Position numbers and translations under genes: made by a program
Part shown: positions 1-8,965 of the stretch, one piece after another
Layout: the number at the start of each line of letters is the position of its first letter
How positions within the stretch are numbered: the stretch's first letter is position 1
The notes under the pieces: generated by a model
Told to the model about the DNA's origin: nothing
The model's input: the letters and a program-made list of their open reading frames with translations, nothing else
Databases searched by the model: none
Assembly (NCBI GenBank): GCA_019187405.1
Contig: JABAQZ010000020.1
Span: 104,865-145,961, forward strand
Source of the DNA: Ignavibacteria bacterium
GTDB lineage: Bacteria > Bacteroidota > Ignavibacteria > Tepidaquicellales > Tepidaquicellaceae
Length of the DNA stretch: 41,097 nucleotides
Direction: 5' to 3'

Positions 1-1130
1 TTTCTCGCAGATAACGCAGATACTTTCTCGCAGATTCCACAGAGACTTTCTCGCAGATTACGCAGACTCTCTCACGCAGAAACCGCAGAGACTTCCTCGC
101 AGATAACGCAGAGACTTTCACGCAGATAACGCAGACTCTCTCTCGCAGATTTCGCAGACTCTCACTCGCAGATTACGCAGACTTTCTCGCAGATTTCGCA
201 GACACCTAACGTAGATTCCACAGATACTTTCACGCAGATAACGCAGAGACTTTCTCGCAGATTCCGCAGACTCTCGCAGATTCCGCAGACTTTCTCGCAC
301 AGATTCTGCAGACTCTCGCGCAGATTCCGCAGACTCTCGCGCAGATTTCGTTGAAGTTTCTCGCAGATAACGCAGATACTTTCTCGCAGATTCCACAGAG
401 ACTTTCTCGCAGATTACGCAGACTCTCTCACGCAGAAACCGCAGAGACTTCCTCGCAGATAACGCAGAGACTTTCACGCAGATTACGCAGACCCTCTCTC
501 GCAGATTTCGCAGACTCTCACTCGCAGATTACGCAGACTTTCTCGCAGATTTCGCAGACACCTAACGTAGATTCCACAGATACTTTCTCGCAGATTCCGC
601 AGAGACTCTCTCACGCAGAAACCGCAGAGACTTCCTCGCAGATAACGCAGAGACTTTCACGCAGATTACGCAGACCCTCTCTCGCAGATTTCGCAGACTC
701 TCACTCGCAGATTACGCAGACTTTCTCGCAGATTTCGCAGACACCTAACGTAGATTCCACAGATACTTTCACGCAGATTCCGCAGAGACTCTCTCGCAGA
801 TTCCGCAGAGACTCTCTCGCAGATAACGCAGAGACTTTCTCGCAGATTCCGCAGACTCTCGCAGATTCCGCAGACTTTCTCGCACAGATTCTGCAGACTC
901 TCTCGCAGATTCCGCAGACACCTAACGCAGATTTCGCAGACTCTCGCTCAGATTCCGCAGACACCTAACGCAGATTCCGCAGAGACTTTCACGCAGATTC
1001 CGCAGAGACTTTCACGCAGATACCGCAGAGACTTTCACGCAGATACCGCAGACATCTCACGCAGATTCCGCAGACATCTCACGCAGATTATACAGAGACT
1101 TATACGCAAATTCCGCTGACACTTCGCACA
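1..1130. repeat. Large array of degenerate 19-24 bp direct repeats (core CGCAGATTNCGCAGA)
   Basis: The first 1.1 kb consists almost wholly of units of the form CTTTCTCGCAGATTNCGCAGA, about 19 to 24 bp long and directly repeated. There is also a higher-order structure: the stretch from 1 to about 230 recurs from 357 to about 586, and 421 to about 585 recurs from 604 to about 769 (offsets of 356 and 183 bp). Copies two and three share variants that copy one lacks, such as GCAGACCCTCTC, so the last duplication is the youngest. Units decay towards 1080-1130. The array is open in several frames on both strands, giving long apparent proteins rich in Ser, Arg and Gln. These show no ribosome binding site and no protein-like composition, so I read the region as non-coding. 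It runs off the left edge of the window. Confidence 0.93.
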
Positions 1131-1258
1131 GTTTTAATTAATCATAAATAATTTTTCAAAACTAAAAATATATTTAAAATGAAGTCAAAATTAGCGGACT
1201 TGAAGAGAAAAAGCATATATTATAATTTGTAATATGTAAATTATTTAAACATTAGAAG

Positions 1259-2800
1259 ATGAAAGATAAACTAAAAGAATTACGGGAAATCAGGGCAGAA
1301 GCTTTAAAAGGAGGTGGACAGAAGAGAGTTGATTCTCAGCATAAAAAGGGAAAACTTACAGCAAGAGAAAGAATTGAATTGTTGCTTGATGAGGGAAGTT
1401 TTGAAGAAATAGATTTATTTGTTAGACATCAGTCGCATGATTTTGATCTCGATAAGCAAAGATATTATACTGACGGAGTAATTACCGGAACAGGAAAAAT
1501 AGAGGGACGAACTGTATGTGTTTTTTCTCAGGACTTTACGATACTTGGAGGTTCGCTTGCCGAATATTATGCAAAAAAAATCTGCAAGGTTATGGATCTT
1601 GCGATGAAAATTGGAGTTCCGGTAATCGGCATAAACGACAGCGGAGGTGCAAGGATACAGGAAGGAGTCGTATCGCTTGGCGGTTACGCTGATATTTTTC
1701 TAAGAAATACACTTTCAAGCGGAGTCATACCTCAGATTTCTGCTATTGTGGGACCATGCGCAGGCGGAGCTGTTTACTCTCCTGCAATAACAGATTTTAT
1801 ATTCATGGTTGATAAAGTTTCATACATGTTTGTTACCGGGCCTAACGTTGTAAAAACTGTTACACATGAAGAAGTTACATTTGATGATCTTGGAGGAGCA
1901 AAGACTCATGCTATTAAAAGCGGTGTTAGTCATTTTACAGCTGATAATGAAGTTCAGTGTTATCAGGATATACGAAAACTGATGTCATATATTCCGCTTA
2001 ACAATATAGATTCTGCTCCATTCAGGGAGTATGAAAAAGAAGAAAAGGATCTCGAATTTTTAAACACGTTTATTCCTGAAAATCCAAACAAGCCTTATGA
2101 TGTAAAGGAAGTAATTGAAGCATTGATTGATGAAGATTCCTTTTTTGAAGTTCATAAGGAATATGCTGAAAATCTCGTTGTTGGATTTGGAAGAGTAAAA
2201 GGCAGATCGGTCGGAATTGTTGCTAATCAGCCGCTTGTACTTGCAGGAGTGCTTGATCTGAATTCGTCTATTAAAGGCGCAAGGTTTGTAAGATTCTGTG
2301 ATGCATTTAATATACCTTTGCTTGTGCTCGAAGATGTTCCCGGATTTCTTCCCGGGACAGATCAGGAATGGAGAGGCGTAATCAGACACGGAGCAAAACT
2401 GCTTTATGCATTTTGCGAAGCTACCGTTCCGAAAGTTACCGTGATATTAAGAAAAGCTTACGGCGGAGCTTATGATGTCATGAATTCAAAGCATGTAAGA
2501 GGTGACATTAATTTAGCATGGCCTTCAGCGGAAATTGCAGTGATGGGGGCACAAGGAGCAGCTGAAATTATATTTAAAAAAGAAATTGATGCTGCCGAAG
2601 ATAAAGTTGCAGCTTTAAAGGAAAAAGTGGATGAGTTCACAGATAAATTTGCAAATCCATATCTTGCTGCCGAGAGAGGATTCATTGATGATATTATAGA
2701 GCCAAAGGATACCCGGAAAAAACTTATTTACTATTTTGAAATTCTCGAAAACAAAGTAGATACAAATCCGAAAAAGAAGCACGGCAATATTCCGTTGTAA
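1259..2800 (+). CDS. pccB: Propionyl-CoA carboxylase, carboxyltransferase (beta) subunit
   Basis: This is the carboxyltransferase subunit of a biotin-dependent acyl-CoA carboxylase. It transfers CO2 from carboxybiotin to propionyl-CoA to give methylmalonyl-CoA in the cytoplasm. The 513 residues match the family length and contain both crotonase-like halves. Visible motifs are [23 protein letters not shown] and [10 protein letters not shown] in the N half, and [21 protein letters not shown] and [14 protein letters not shown] in the C half. The Asp in GGAYDVM (residue 406) is, in actinobacterial homologues, associated with preference for propionyl-CoA over acetyl-CoA. No biotin carboxylase or biotin carrier gene lies nearby, so the partner must be elsewhere. 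The ATG at 1259 has no clear Shine-Dalgarno sequence. A methylmalonyl-CoA decarboxylase alpha subunit (MmdA) is a close relative that sequence alone cannot exclude. Confidence 0.9.
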   Translation: MKDKLKELREIRAEALKGGGQKRVDSQHKKGKLTARERIELLLDEGSFEEIDLFVRHQSHDFDLDKQRYYTDGVITGTGKIEGRTVCVFSQDFTILGGSLAEYYAKKICKVMDLAMKIGVPVIGINDSGGARIQEGVVSLGGYADIFLRNTLSSGVIPQISAIVGPCAGGAVYSPAITDFIFMVDKVSYMFVTGPNVVKTVTHEEVTFDDLGGAKTHAIKSGVSHFTADNEVQCYQDIRKLMSYIPLNNIDSAPFREYEKEEKDLEFLNTFIPENPNKPYDVKEVIEALIDEDSFFEVHKEYAENLVVGFGRVKGRSVGIVANQPLVLAGVLDLNSSIKGARFVRFCDAFNIPLLVLEDVPGFLPGTDQEWRGVIRHGAKLLYAFCEATVPKVTVILRKAYGGAYDVMNSKHVRGDINLAWPSAEIAVMGAQGAAEIIFKKEIDAAEDKVAALKEKVDEFTDKFANPYLAAERGFIDDIIEPKDTRKKLIYYFEILENKVDTNPKKKHGNIPL

Positions 2801-2818
2801 AAAAATATAAAATTAATT

Positions 2819-2866
2819 AGGGCTGTGAATTATAATTTTATAATCCGCAGCCCTGAAATTTTTTAT
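2819..2866 (+). terminator. Rho-independent terminator after pccB
   Basis: A 17-bp stem (2819-2835 with 2838-2854) contains one U.G wobble and one A-C mismatch and has a 2-base loop. Its outer part AGGGCTG pairs with CAGCCCT. It is followed by GAAATTTTTTATT. It lies 18 bases after the pccB stop codon. Confidence 0.85.
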
Positions 2867-3202
2867 TGTCTGCTGCACAATCCTTCATCCTTTATTTTCT
2901 GCAGAATGAATTACTTCAATTTGATTACACAATGACATACTGCCTGAATAACATTATCATTTTTATATTTTAAAAATATTCATCTAAAAGTATCCATTTG
3001 CTGAAATTTTGTAAAATAATATACTGGTGGAAATTTCGTCTGTTAATGATGCATTGAAAGAAAAAAAAATGATAACTTTACGATTCTTTCTTTGAAGAAA
3101 TATGGTTTAAGAAATAAAATTTAGAGTTGGAGATGAACTCGAAAAGGCAGTAACTTCAAATTTTAGAAAATGAAAATTTTCGGATGACACGAAAAAGCCG
3201 AA
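2867..3202. other. Intergenic region with no recognised gene
   Basis: About 340 bp of AT-rich sequence separate the pccB terminator from the atp promoter. I see no open frame with coding character, no tRNA and no strong hairpin. It may hold a long 5' regulatory region for the atp operon. Confidence 0.6.
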
Positions 3203-3233
3203 TTGATTTTATAGCACAATTTCGTTAATTTTG
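3203..3233 (+). promoter_or_regulatory. Candidate Bacteroidota-type promoter for the atp operon
   Basis: TAATTTTG (3226-3233) fits the Bacteroidota -7 consensus TAnnTTTG exactly. A TTG at 3203-3205 lies 20 bases upstream, the spacing expected for the -33 element. Transcription would begin near 3239, almost at the first start codon, so the transcript may be nearly leaderless. That this lineage uses the consensus is assumed, not shown. Confidence 0.4.
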
Positions 3234-3239
3234 TAAAAT

Positions 3240-3554
3240 GTGAAGGTTATGGAAACGGGCGGGAAAAATTCAGAGAAACCAAAAAATTCATTGAAGGAAT
3301 TTCTGACGAAACCGTTGATCAGTACGGATTCAAAAGTAGCCCAATACTCCGGATTAGGCATAACGCTTGTTGTTACAATTCTGTTGTTTTTATGGTTTGG
3401 AAAATGGCTTGATGGCAAATTGGGAACCGGCGTATTGTTCACATTAATTCTTACATTTATCGGATTCTCTGCAGGATTTTACAGCTTTTATTTAAATGTA
3501 AAAAAGCTGACTGAAGAAGATAAAAAAGAAAATCCAAAATTCAACAAATACTGA
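3240..3554 (+). CDS. atpZ: AtpZ/AtpI-family F0F1 ATP synthase accessory protein
   Basis: A small membrane protein of about 104 residues with two predicted helices (around VTILLFLWFGKWL and LILTFIGFSAGFYSFYL) and charged ends. Its size, the pattern GLGITLVVTILLFLWFGKWLD and its place first in the operon fit the AtpZ/ATPase_gene1 family. That family is thought to assist F0 assembly or Mg2+ supply together with AtpI. The start is uncertain: GTG at 3240 would be almost leaderless from the promoter just upstream, while ATG at 3249 (METGGKN...) is the other choice. Its stop overlaps the probable CTG start of the next gene by three bases. Confidence 0.8.
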   Translation: MKVMETGGKNSEKPKNSLKEFLTKPLISTDSKVAQYSGLGITLVVTILLFLWFGKWLDGKLGTGVLFTLILTFIGFSAGFYSFYLNVKKLTEEDKKENPKFNKY

Positions 3555-3934
3555 AAACCGGAGATTACAGGAGATTTATACTTAAAACACTGATTATCGG
3601 AATATCAGTTTTTGCGGTTGCGGTAATAATTCTTCAGATAACAGGTAACGGTAAATTTCTAATTCCGGCATCAACGGGCTGGATAATAAGCATGATGAAT
3701 TTGTTAGCCGGCAGTTACGTAATTTTCAGAGCTTTCAAAATTTCGGGAAAAGGATTTTTTAACATTGTTCTTTTAAGTATGGTCGCAAGATTATTCATTA
3801 TTTCGGGATTAGTCTTTGCCCTAATTTATTTCCTGAAGCTTGAAAAATTCAGTTTGGTAATATCAATGTTTTTCTTTTACTTTTTGTTTTTAATATTTGA
3901 AATTAGTTTTCTATCACGGATTCAGAAATCATAA
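3551..3934 (+). CDS. atpI: ATP synthase subunit I (AtpI), probable non-ATG start
   Basis: The first ATG in this frame (3692) would give only 80 residues and cut the protein in the middle of a membrane region. The same frame is open upstream as far as 3524. From 3551 it encodes a hydrophobic stretch (LIIGISVFAVAVIILQI) followed by PASTGWIISMMNLLAGSYVI, then two more helices. The full product of about 127 residues with four helices matches the usual size and topology of AtpI, which helps assemble the c-ring. I therefore place the start at CTG 3551, which overlaps the TGA of the previous gene. CTG 3590 or an ATT or ATA codon are alternatives. The extended frame is clear from the sequence; the exact initiation codon is inferred. 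Confidence 0.7.
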   Translation: MKTGDYRRFILKTLIIGISVFAVAVIILQITGNGKFLIPASTGWIISMMNLLAGSYVIFRAFKISGKGFFNIVLLSMVARLFIISGLVFALIYFLKLEKFSLVISMFFFYFLFLIFEISFLSRIQKS

Positions 3935-3948
3935 CAGTAATAAATTAA

Positions 3949-4905
3949 GTGACATTGCTCTCAGTAATTAAGTTTACCGGTTTTTTAAAACAATCTTTTT
4001 CAGTTTTCTTTAAAATATTCTTTTTAGTTTCACTTCTTTCTTCGATTAATCCCGTTTATAATTCTTTATTGGCAGATGACAAGAAATCTCCCGAATCAAT
4101 TGAACATGAAGCCGAAGAAGAATTTAACATAATCGATAAAGTAGTTGACCATCATTACATAGATTTTTATTTCCTTGGAAAGCTTTATCTCCCGCATTTT
4201 AAGCCTGTGAATATTTTAGGCATGGAATTCGATTTTTCCATCACTAAAAGTCTGTTCATGATTTTTTTAGCATCGATATTGCTAATAATCATAATGGCTT
4301 ATGCAGCATCTGTTAATAAAAAGAATAAAATACCTAAAGGAATGGGGAACATGGTTGAATCAATAATCGTGTTTATCAGAGACGAAATTGTAGTTCCCAA
4401 TATGGGAAAAGAAGGATTAAAACTACTTCCATTTTTTCTTACTCTTTTCTTTTTCATATTGATTGCCAATCTGATAGGACTATTTCCTTTTATGGCGCAG
4501 CCGACGAAAAACATTAACGTTACCACGGCTTTGGCGCTTGTAACTTTTTTTATCACACAGGCAAAAGGAATACAGGCGCAGGGTTTTTCGGGATATGTAA
4601 AAGGGCTTGTCCCTCCGGGAGTTCCGGTATTTGTACTTCCGATAATGATTATCGTTGAGTTTATAGGATTGTTTACAAAACCTTTTTCACTGCTGATGAG
4701 GCTGTTTGCAAACATTACCGCAGGTTCGATAATCATATTTTCACTGATTGGTTTGATTTTTGTAATGGAGTATGCAGGAACGGTTATAGCGATTCCTTTT
4801 GCATTATTCATATACATGATGGAAATTTTCATAGCGCTGCTGCAGGCATATATTTTTACAATGCTTTCGGTGCTATATATTAACATGGCAATGCATCATC
4901 ATTGA
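3949..4905 (+). CDS. atpB: F0F1 ATP synthase subunit a
   Basis: Subunit a forms the half-channels through which protons reach the c-ring. The start is GTG at 3949, 14 bases after atpI. The 318-residue product begins with a hydrophobic segment resembling a signal peptide (residues ~15-40), then an acidic loop, then the standard helices. The essential arginine lies in FSLLMRLFANITAGS (Arg251, equivalent to E. coli Arg210). The C-terminal helix carries EIFIALLQAYIFTML, containing the conserved ALLQAYIF motif, and the protein ends in three histidines. The N-terminal extension is longer than in E. coli, as is common in Bacteroidota. Confidence 0.96.
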   Translation: MTLLSVIKFTGFLKQSFSVFFKIFFLVSLLSSINPVYNSLLADDKKSPESIEHEAEEEFNIIDKVVDHHYIDFYFLGKLYLPHFKPVNILGMEFDFSITKSLFMIFLASILLIIIMAYAASVNKKNKIPKGMGNMVESIIVFIRDEIVVPNMGKEGLKLLPFFLTLFFFILIANLIGLFPFMAQPTKNINVTTALALVTFFITQAKGIQAQGFSGYVKGLVPPGVPVFVLPIMIIVEFIGLFTKPFSLLMRLFANITAGSIIIFSLIGLIFVMEYAGTVIAIPFALFIYMMEIFIALLQAYIFTMLSVLYINMAMHHH

Positions 4906-4948
4906 TTTGACAAAAATTCACTTGAGTTTGGATTTAAGCAAGAGATTG

Positions 4949-5018
4949 AAAAAAATAATTAAATAAAAATTATAAAATAATTAAAAATTAATTTAACTAA
5001 ATAAACTTACATAAGGAG
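4949..5018 (+). promoter_or_regulatory. A/U-rich leader and strong ribosome binding site of atpE
   Basis: Between atpB and atpE lie 123 bases. About 57 of them (4949-5005) are almost pure A and T. They are followed by AAGGAG at 5013-5018, ten bases before the ATG. This is the strongest Shine-Dalgarno in the operon and sits before the gene whose product is needed in the highest copy number. An unstructured A/U-rich stretch upstream of atpE acts as a translation enhancer in E. coli. The same role here is inferred. Confidence 0.5.
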
Positions 5019-5028
5019 AATTATAAAA

Positions 5029-5250
5029 ATGGATTTTGCATTTTTAGGCGCCGGTATAGGAGCCGGATTAACAGTAATCGGAGCAGGAATTGGAATCGGA
5101 AGGCTTGCAGGCTCAGCAATGGAAGCCAGCGGAAGACAGCCGGAGGCTCTCGGTGAAATCAGAACGTCAATGATCATTGCAGCAGCTCTTGTTGAAGGTG
5201 TTGCTCTGTTCGGTCTGGTTATCTGCATACTTCTTGCTACCAAGAGTTAA
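5029..5250 (+). CDS. atpE: F0F1 ATP synthase subunit c
   Basis: A 73-residue hairpin of two helices that forms the rotating c-ring. Helix one carries the glycine-rich packing motif (GAGIGAGLTVIGAGIGIG). The loop has the conserved RQPE (residues 36-39). Helix two contains the ion-binding carboxylate Glu56 in AALVEGVALFG. The Na+-binding pattern (Gln in helix one, Glu followed by Ser/Thr in helix two) is absent: residue 23 is Ile and Glu56 is followed by Gly-Val. A proton-driven enzyme is therefore expected. Confidence 0.97.
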   Translation: MDFAFLGAGIGAGLTVIGAGIGIGRLAGSAMEASGRQPEALGEIRTSMIIAAALVEGVALFGLVICILLATKS

Positions 5251-5266
5251 TTTAAAAAATCATACA

Positions 5267-5293
5267 GGTTTTTGATTATACAGATCAAAAACC
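5267..5293 (+). promoter_or_regulatory. Intercistronic stem-loop between atpE and atpF
   Basis: A perfect 10-bp stem GGTTTTTGAT/ATCAAAAACC (5267-5276 with 5284-5293) encloses a 7-base loop, 17 bases after the atpE stop. It lacks a following T-run, so it is more likely an mRNA-stabilising or processing hairpin, or a partial attenuator, than a full terminator. That would fit the need for more c subunit than other subunits. Confidence 0.6.
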
Positions 5294-5319
5294 GCATATT
5301 AATTAAAACAAAAAGATAA

Positions 5320-5880
5320 ATGATATATCATATATCAGTATTGTTCAATCAATTGCTTGTCTTTATGCTTAGCTCCGGTGACGAAAAGCCAATGCTGCTT
5401 TCAGTCAATCCGGGTTTAATAATATGGCAGTTGGTAATATTCGTAATACTTCTTTTTATATTAAAGAAGATTGCGTGGAAGCCGCTGCTGACCTCGCTAC
5501 ATTCAAGAGAGCAGCACATAAGTGATTCAATTGAAAAAGCTGAAAAGCTTCATGAAGATGCAAAAAGTCTTGTCGAGCAGCACAAGCAGAATCTGGCAGA
5601 GGCGAATTCTCAATCAATGAAAATCATTAATGATTCAAAAGAGATGGCAAACAAACTGAAGGATGAGATTGTCAGCAAGGCACAGGAAGATTCGAGAAAA
5701 TTGATTGAGCAGGCAAAAGCCGAGATAAAGCATGAAAAAGAAACCGCAATGGCTGATTTAAGAAATGAAGTTTCCGATCTTGCGATAAAAGCTGCAGAGA
5801 AAATACTTCAGGATAATCTTGATGAAGCAAAGCAGAAGAAAATTGTAAATGATTTTATTTCACAGATACCAAAAAATTAA
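5320..5880 (+). CDS. atpF: F0F1 ATP synthase subunit b
   Basis: The peripheral stalk subunit: one N-terminal membrane helix (LIIWQLVIFVILLFILKKI, residues ~33-51) followed by a long charged coiled coil to the C-terminus. The motif KKIAWKPLL just after the helix is typical of subunit b. The given start adds about 24 residues before the usual MLLSVNPGLIIW. An internal ATG at that Met (residue 25) gives the more standard length, and neither site has a clear ribosome binding site. Confidence 0.93.
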   Translation: MIYHISVLFNQLLVFMLSSGDEKPMLLSVNPGLIIWQLVIFVILLFILKKIAWKPLLTSLHSREQHISDSIEKAEKLHEDAKSLVEQHKQNLAEANSQSMKIINDSKEMANKLKDEIVSKAQEDSRKLIEQAKAEIKHEKETAMADLRNEVSDLAIKAAEKILQDNLDEAKQKKIVNDFISQIPKN

Positions 5881-5893
5881 TCTACTGAATTAA

Positions 5894-6442
5894 ATGACAT
5901 CAAAAGCTTCAAGACGTTATTCACAGGCGCTGTATGGATTGGCTGAGGAAAAAGGAATGCTTGACAGGGTTTCGGGAGATATTACAAACTGCCTTAACAT
6001 GATAAAGTCAAGCAGGGCGCTTGCTTTATTTTTTCACAGTCCGGCAATTCCTAAATCCAAAAAGCTTATTGCTGCTGAAGAAATATTCAAAGGGAAAATC
6101 TCTGATCTGACACTGAATTTCATTAAGCTGCTTATACAAAGAGGAAGGGCAGAGCTTACAAACGGTATCTTTGAAGACTTTATCAGTTTGAAAAAAGAAA
6201 AAGACGGAATTTTGGATGTGAAAATAACTACATCTATTGATCTTAGCAGCGATGAAAAATCTGCAATGAAAAAGAAGATTGATGAATATACAAAAAAGAA
6301 CGGTATATTGGATTTTGAAAAGGACAAAAACATAATCGGAGGATTTGTCGCCAGGATCGGTGATACAATTCTCGACGGCAGCATAAAAAGACAGCTTGAA
6401 TTATTAAGAGAAAAATTCAAGCAGGGTGAGATGCTGAATTAA
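5894..6442 (+). CDS. atpH: F0F1 ATP synthase subunit delta
   Basis: This stalk subunit (182 residues) links the alpha/beta head to subunit b. It shows the family N-terminus SKASRRYSQALYGLAEEKG and the C-terminal GGFVARIGDTILDGSIKRQL, the OSCP/delta signature. It begins 13 bases after atpF, consistent with one transcript. Confidence 0.95.
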   Translation: MTSKASRRYSQALYGLAEEKGMLDRVSGDITNCLNMIKSSRALALFFHSPAIPKSKKLIAAEEIFKGKISDLTLNFIKLLIQRGRAELTNGIFEDFISLKKEKDGILDVKITTSIDLSSDEKSAMKKKIDEYTKKNGILDFEKDKNIIGGFVARIGDTILDGSIKRQLELLREKFKQGEMLN

Positions 6443-6487
6443 CATTACAATAAAAAATTAGATAAAAACAAACAGGAGAAATATACA

Positions 6488-8011
6488 ATGGCAGAAGTAA
6501 AATCTGACGAAATATCTGCGATATTACGAAAACAGTTATCAGGATTTGAAACGGAAGTAGATGTTTATGATGTGGGAACTGTGTTATATGTAGGAGATGG
6601 CGTAGCCAGAGTTTACGGATTATCAAAATGCGAAGCAGGCGAGCTGATTGAATTTCCAAACGGAGTATTTGGAATAGCTCTAAATCTCGAAGAGGATAAC
6701 GTTGGCTGTATTCTATTCGGAGAATCTTCGCTTGTAAAAGAAGGCGACATGGTAAAGAGGACAGGGAAGATTGCATCAATGCCTGTGGGTGAAGCAATGC
6801 TTGGCAGAGTTATAAATCCACTAGGACAGCCTCTCGACGGTAAAGGTGAAATTCACACTGAAAAATTTCTTCCGCTTGAAAGGAAAGCTTTGGGAGTTAT
6901 ACAAAGACAGCCTGTTAAAGAGCCATTGCAGACAGGTATAAAAGCTATTGACGCTATGATTCCGATTGGGAGAGGACAAAGAGAGCTTATCATCGGAGAC
7001 AGGCAGACAGGAAAGACTGCAGTTGCAATTGATACCATCATCAATCAGAAAGGCAAAGATGTATTTTGTATTTATGTAGCTATTGGACAAAAGGGTTCGA
7101 CTGTTGCACAGGTTATCCGCAGTCTAACGGAAAACGGAGCAATGGATTATTCTACGGTTATTTCTGCTACCGCTTCTGATCCTGCGCCGATGCAGTACAT
7201 AGCAGCATTTGCCGGAGCAACGCTTGGAGAATATTTCAGAGATACTGGAAGACATGCGCTTGTAATTTATGATGATTTATCGAAGCAGGCAGCATCTTAC
7301 AGGGAAGTTTCATTGCTGCTCAGAAGACCTCCGGGAAGAGAAGCTTATCCGGGTGATGTTTTTTATCTTCACTCGAGATTACTCGAGAGAGCATCTAAAC
7401 TTTCAGAAGATCTGGGAGGCGGAAGTTTAACGGCTTTACCGATAATTGAAACTCAAGCAGGCGACGTAGCCGCATACATTCCTACAAATGTTATATCCAT
7501 TACCGATGGACAGATTTATCTCGAGCCGAATTTATTTAATGCCGGAATTAGACCTGCTATTAACGTTGGTATCTCGGTTTCAAGAGTAGGCGGTAATGCG
7601 CAGATCAAAGCGATGAAGAAAATTGCCGGAACTTTGAGGCTTGAGCTTGCGCAGTTCAGAGAGCTCGAGGCGTTTGCAAAATTCGGTTCAGACCTCGACA
7701 AAACCACGATGCAGCAGCTTAGAAGAGGTGAAAAGCTCGTGGAAGTGCTGAAGCAAAAGCAATATGAGCCTATGAAGGTTGAAAATCAGGTGCTGATAAT
7801 ATTTGCTGCGACAAAAGGATTTCTTGATGAGATTCCAACATCCGATGTCAGCAGATATCAGAATGATTTTCTGCAGGAAGTTGAAAATCTTCATCCTGAC
7901 ATTATACAAAGCATTTCAGAAACAAAAGATTTAACGCAGGAGAATACAGATAAGTTAATGAATGTCTTGAAAGATTTTACGGAAAGATTCAAATCAACCA
8001 TAAAGCAATAA
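6488..8011 (+). CDS. atpA: F0F1 ATP synthase subunit alpha
   Basis: The non-catalytic nucleotide-binding subunit of the F1 head, with 507 residues as usual. The P-loop GDRQTGKT spans residues 170-177. The Walker B region is [12 protein letters not shown], followed by [28 protein letters not shown] contains the arginine finger (Arg366) that reaches into the beta-subunit active site. An AGGAG at 6474-6478 lies nine bases before the ATG. The beta subunit it must pair with is not encoded in this window. Confidence 0.98.
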   Translation: MAEVKSDEISAILRKQLSGFETEVDVYDVGTVLYVGDGVARVYGLSKCEAGELIEFPNGVFGIALNLEEDNVGCILFGESSLVKEGDMVKRTGKIASMPVGEAMLGRVINPLGQPLDGKGEIHTEKFLPLERKALGVIQRQPVKEPLQTGIKAIDAMIPIGRGQRELIIGDRQTGKTAVAIDTIINQKGKDVFCIYVAIGQKGSTVAQVIRSLTENGAMDYSTVISATASDPAPMQYIAAFAGATLGEYFRDTGRHALVIYDDLSKQAASYREVSLLLRRPPGREAYPGDVFYLHSRLLERASKLSEDLGGGSLTALPIIETQAGDVAAYIPTNVISITDGQIYLEPNLFNAGIRPAINVGISVSRVGGNAQIKAMKKIAGTLRLELAQFRELEAFAKFGSDLDKTTMQQLRRGEKLVEVLKQKQYEPMKVENQVLIIFAATKGFLDEIPTSDVSRYQNDFLQEVENLHPDIIQSISETKDLTQENTDKLMNVLKDFTERFKSTIKQ

Positions 8012-8029
8012 AGGGAAATCAGGTAAACA

Positions 8030-8944
8030 TTGGCTACTTTAAAAGAGTTAAAAGTCAGAATAAGCGGAATAAAGAGCACTCAGAAGATAACCAAAGCTAT
8101 GAAAATGGTATCTTCTGCAAAAATGAAAAGAGCGCAGGATAAAATAATTGCCGCAAGACCATTTGCATATAAAATCAACAAAATGCTGAATGAGTTGATA
8201 CTAAATGCCGAAACGGGAAGTATTGACGATTTGCTGAATGTAAGAGAAGTAAAGACAAAATGCGTCGTAATTGTTTCATCGGACAAAGGTTTAGCAGGAT
8301 CTTTCAATACAAACATAATACGATATTCCTCAAATTATCTTGCTAAGCTTGATCCTGAGACAAAGATAATTACCGTTGGAAAAAAAGCAACAGATTTTTT
8401 CAAAAAGAAAAAAGTCAGGCTGATAAACAGTTACCCGGGAGTTTTTAATGACCTTACAATTGACATATCAAATGAAATAGTAAATTACATTGTAGAATCT
8501 TATAAGAAAAAAGAGTTTGATAGTGTGGAAATAATTTACAACGAATTTAAATCAGTTGTAAAACAGCTAACGGTGAAAGAACAGTTTCTGCCGTTAACAG
8601 GTGAAGAAGTTAAGGATGGAAAAAACAAATCGACAGATCTCAAGAATGAAAATACAGACGAAAAAAAGAAAGCTGTAAAGACAGACTACATTTACGAGCC
8701 TTCGCTAATTGAGATTATAAAAGAGCTTATACCAAAGCAATTAAAGGTTCAGTTCTGGAAAATTCTTCTCGAATCAAATGCAGCTGAGCAGGCAGCGAGA
8801 CTGACGGCAATGGAAACTGCAACAAAAAATGCACAGGACTTACTTAAGATACTTGAAGTTTCATACAATCAGGCAAGACAAGCTGCAATTACAAAAGAAA
8901 TACTTGAGATTGTCGGCGGAGCTGAAGCTCTTAAAGAAAGTTAA
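8030..8944 (+). CDS. atpG: F0F1 ATP synthase subunit gamma
   Basis: The central rotor shaft. It starts at TTG 8030 with the family N-terminus ATLKELKVRISGIKSTQKIT followed by KAMKMVSSAKM, which fixes this start although it is not ATG. The C-terminal helix has the family pattern MTAMETATKNAQDLL, here as LTAMETATKNAQDLL. Residues ~190-224 form a lysine- and aspartate-rich insertion (EEVKDGKNKSTDLKNEN...) absent from the E. coli protein. Length is 304 residues. It is the last gene of the operon. Confidence 0.96.
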   Translation: MATLKELKVRISGIKSTQKITKAMKMVSSAKMKRAQDKIIAARPFAYKINKMLNELILNAETGSIDDLLNVREVKTKCVVIVSSDKGLAGSFNTNIIRYSSNYLAKLDPETKIITVGKKATDFFKKKKVRLINSYPGVFNDLTIDISNEIVNYIVESYKKKEFDSVEIIYNEFKSVVKQLTVKEQFLPLTGEEVKDGKNKSTDLKNENTDEKKKAVKTDYIYEPSLIEIIKELIPKQLKVQFWKILLESNAAEQAARLTAMETATKNAQDLLKILEVSYNQARQAAITKEILEIVGGAEALKES

Positions 8945-8965
8945 AAAATATTTATACATGAAATT

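Noticed and set aside
118-968. Long open frames on both strands in the CGCAGATT array, coding for Ser/Arg/Gln-rich proteins.
   Set aside because: They arise because the repeat unit lacks stop codons in several frames. No ribosome binding site, and overlapping frames on both strands are equally open.
2867-3202. Search for a tRNA or riboswitch in the pccB-atp gap.
   Set aside because: No cloverleaf or conserved aptamer pattern could be seen by eye.
4299-4886. Long open frame antisense to atpB.
   Set aside because: It is a mirror of a strongly conserved coding gene and its sequence has no recognisable features.
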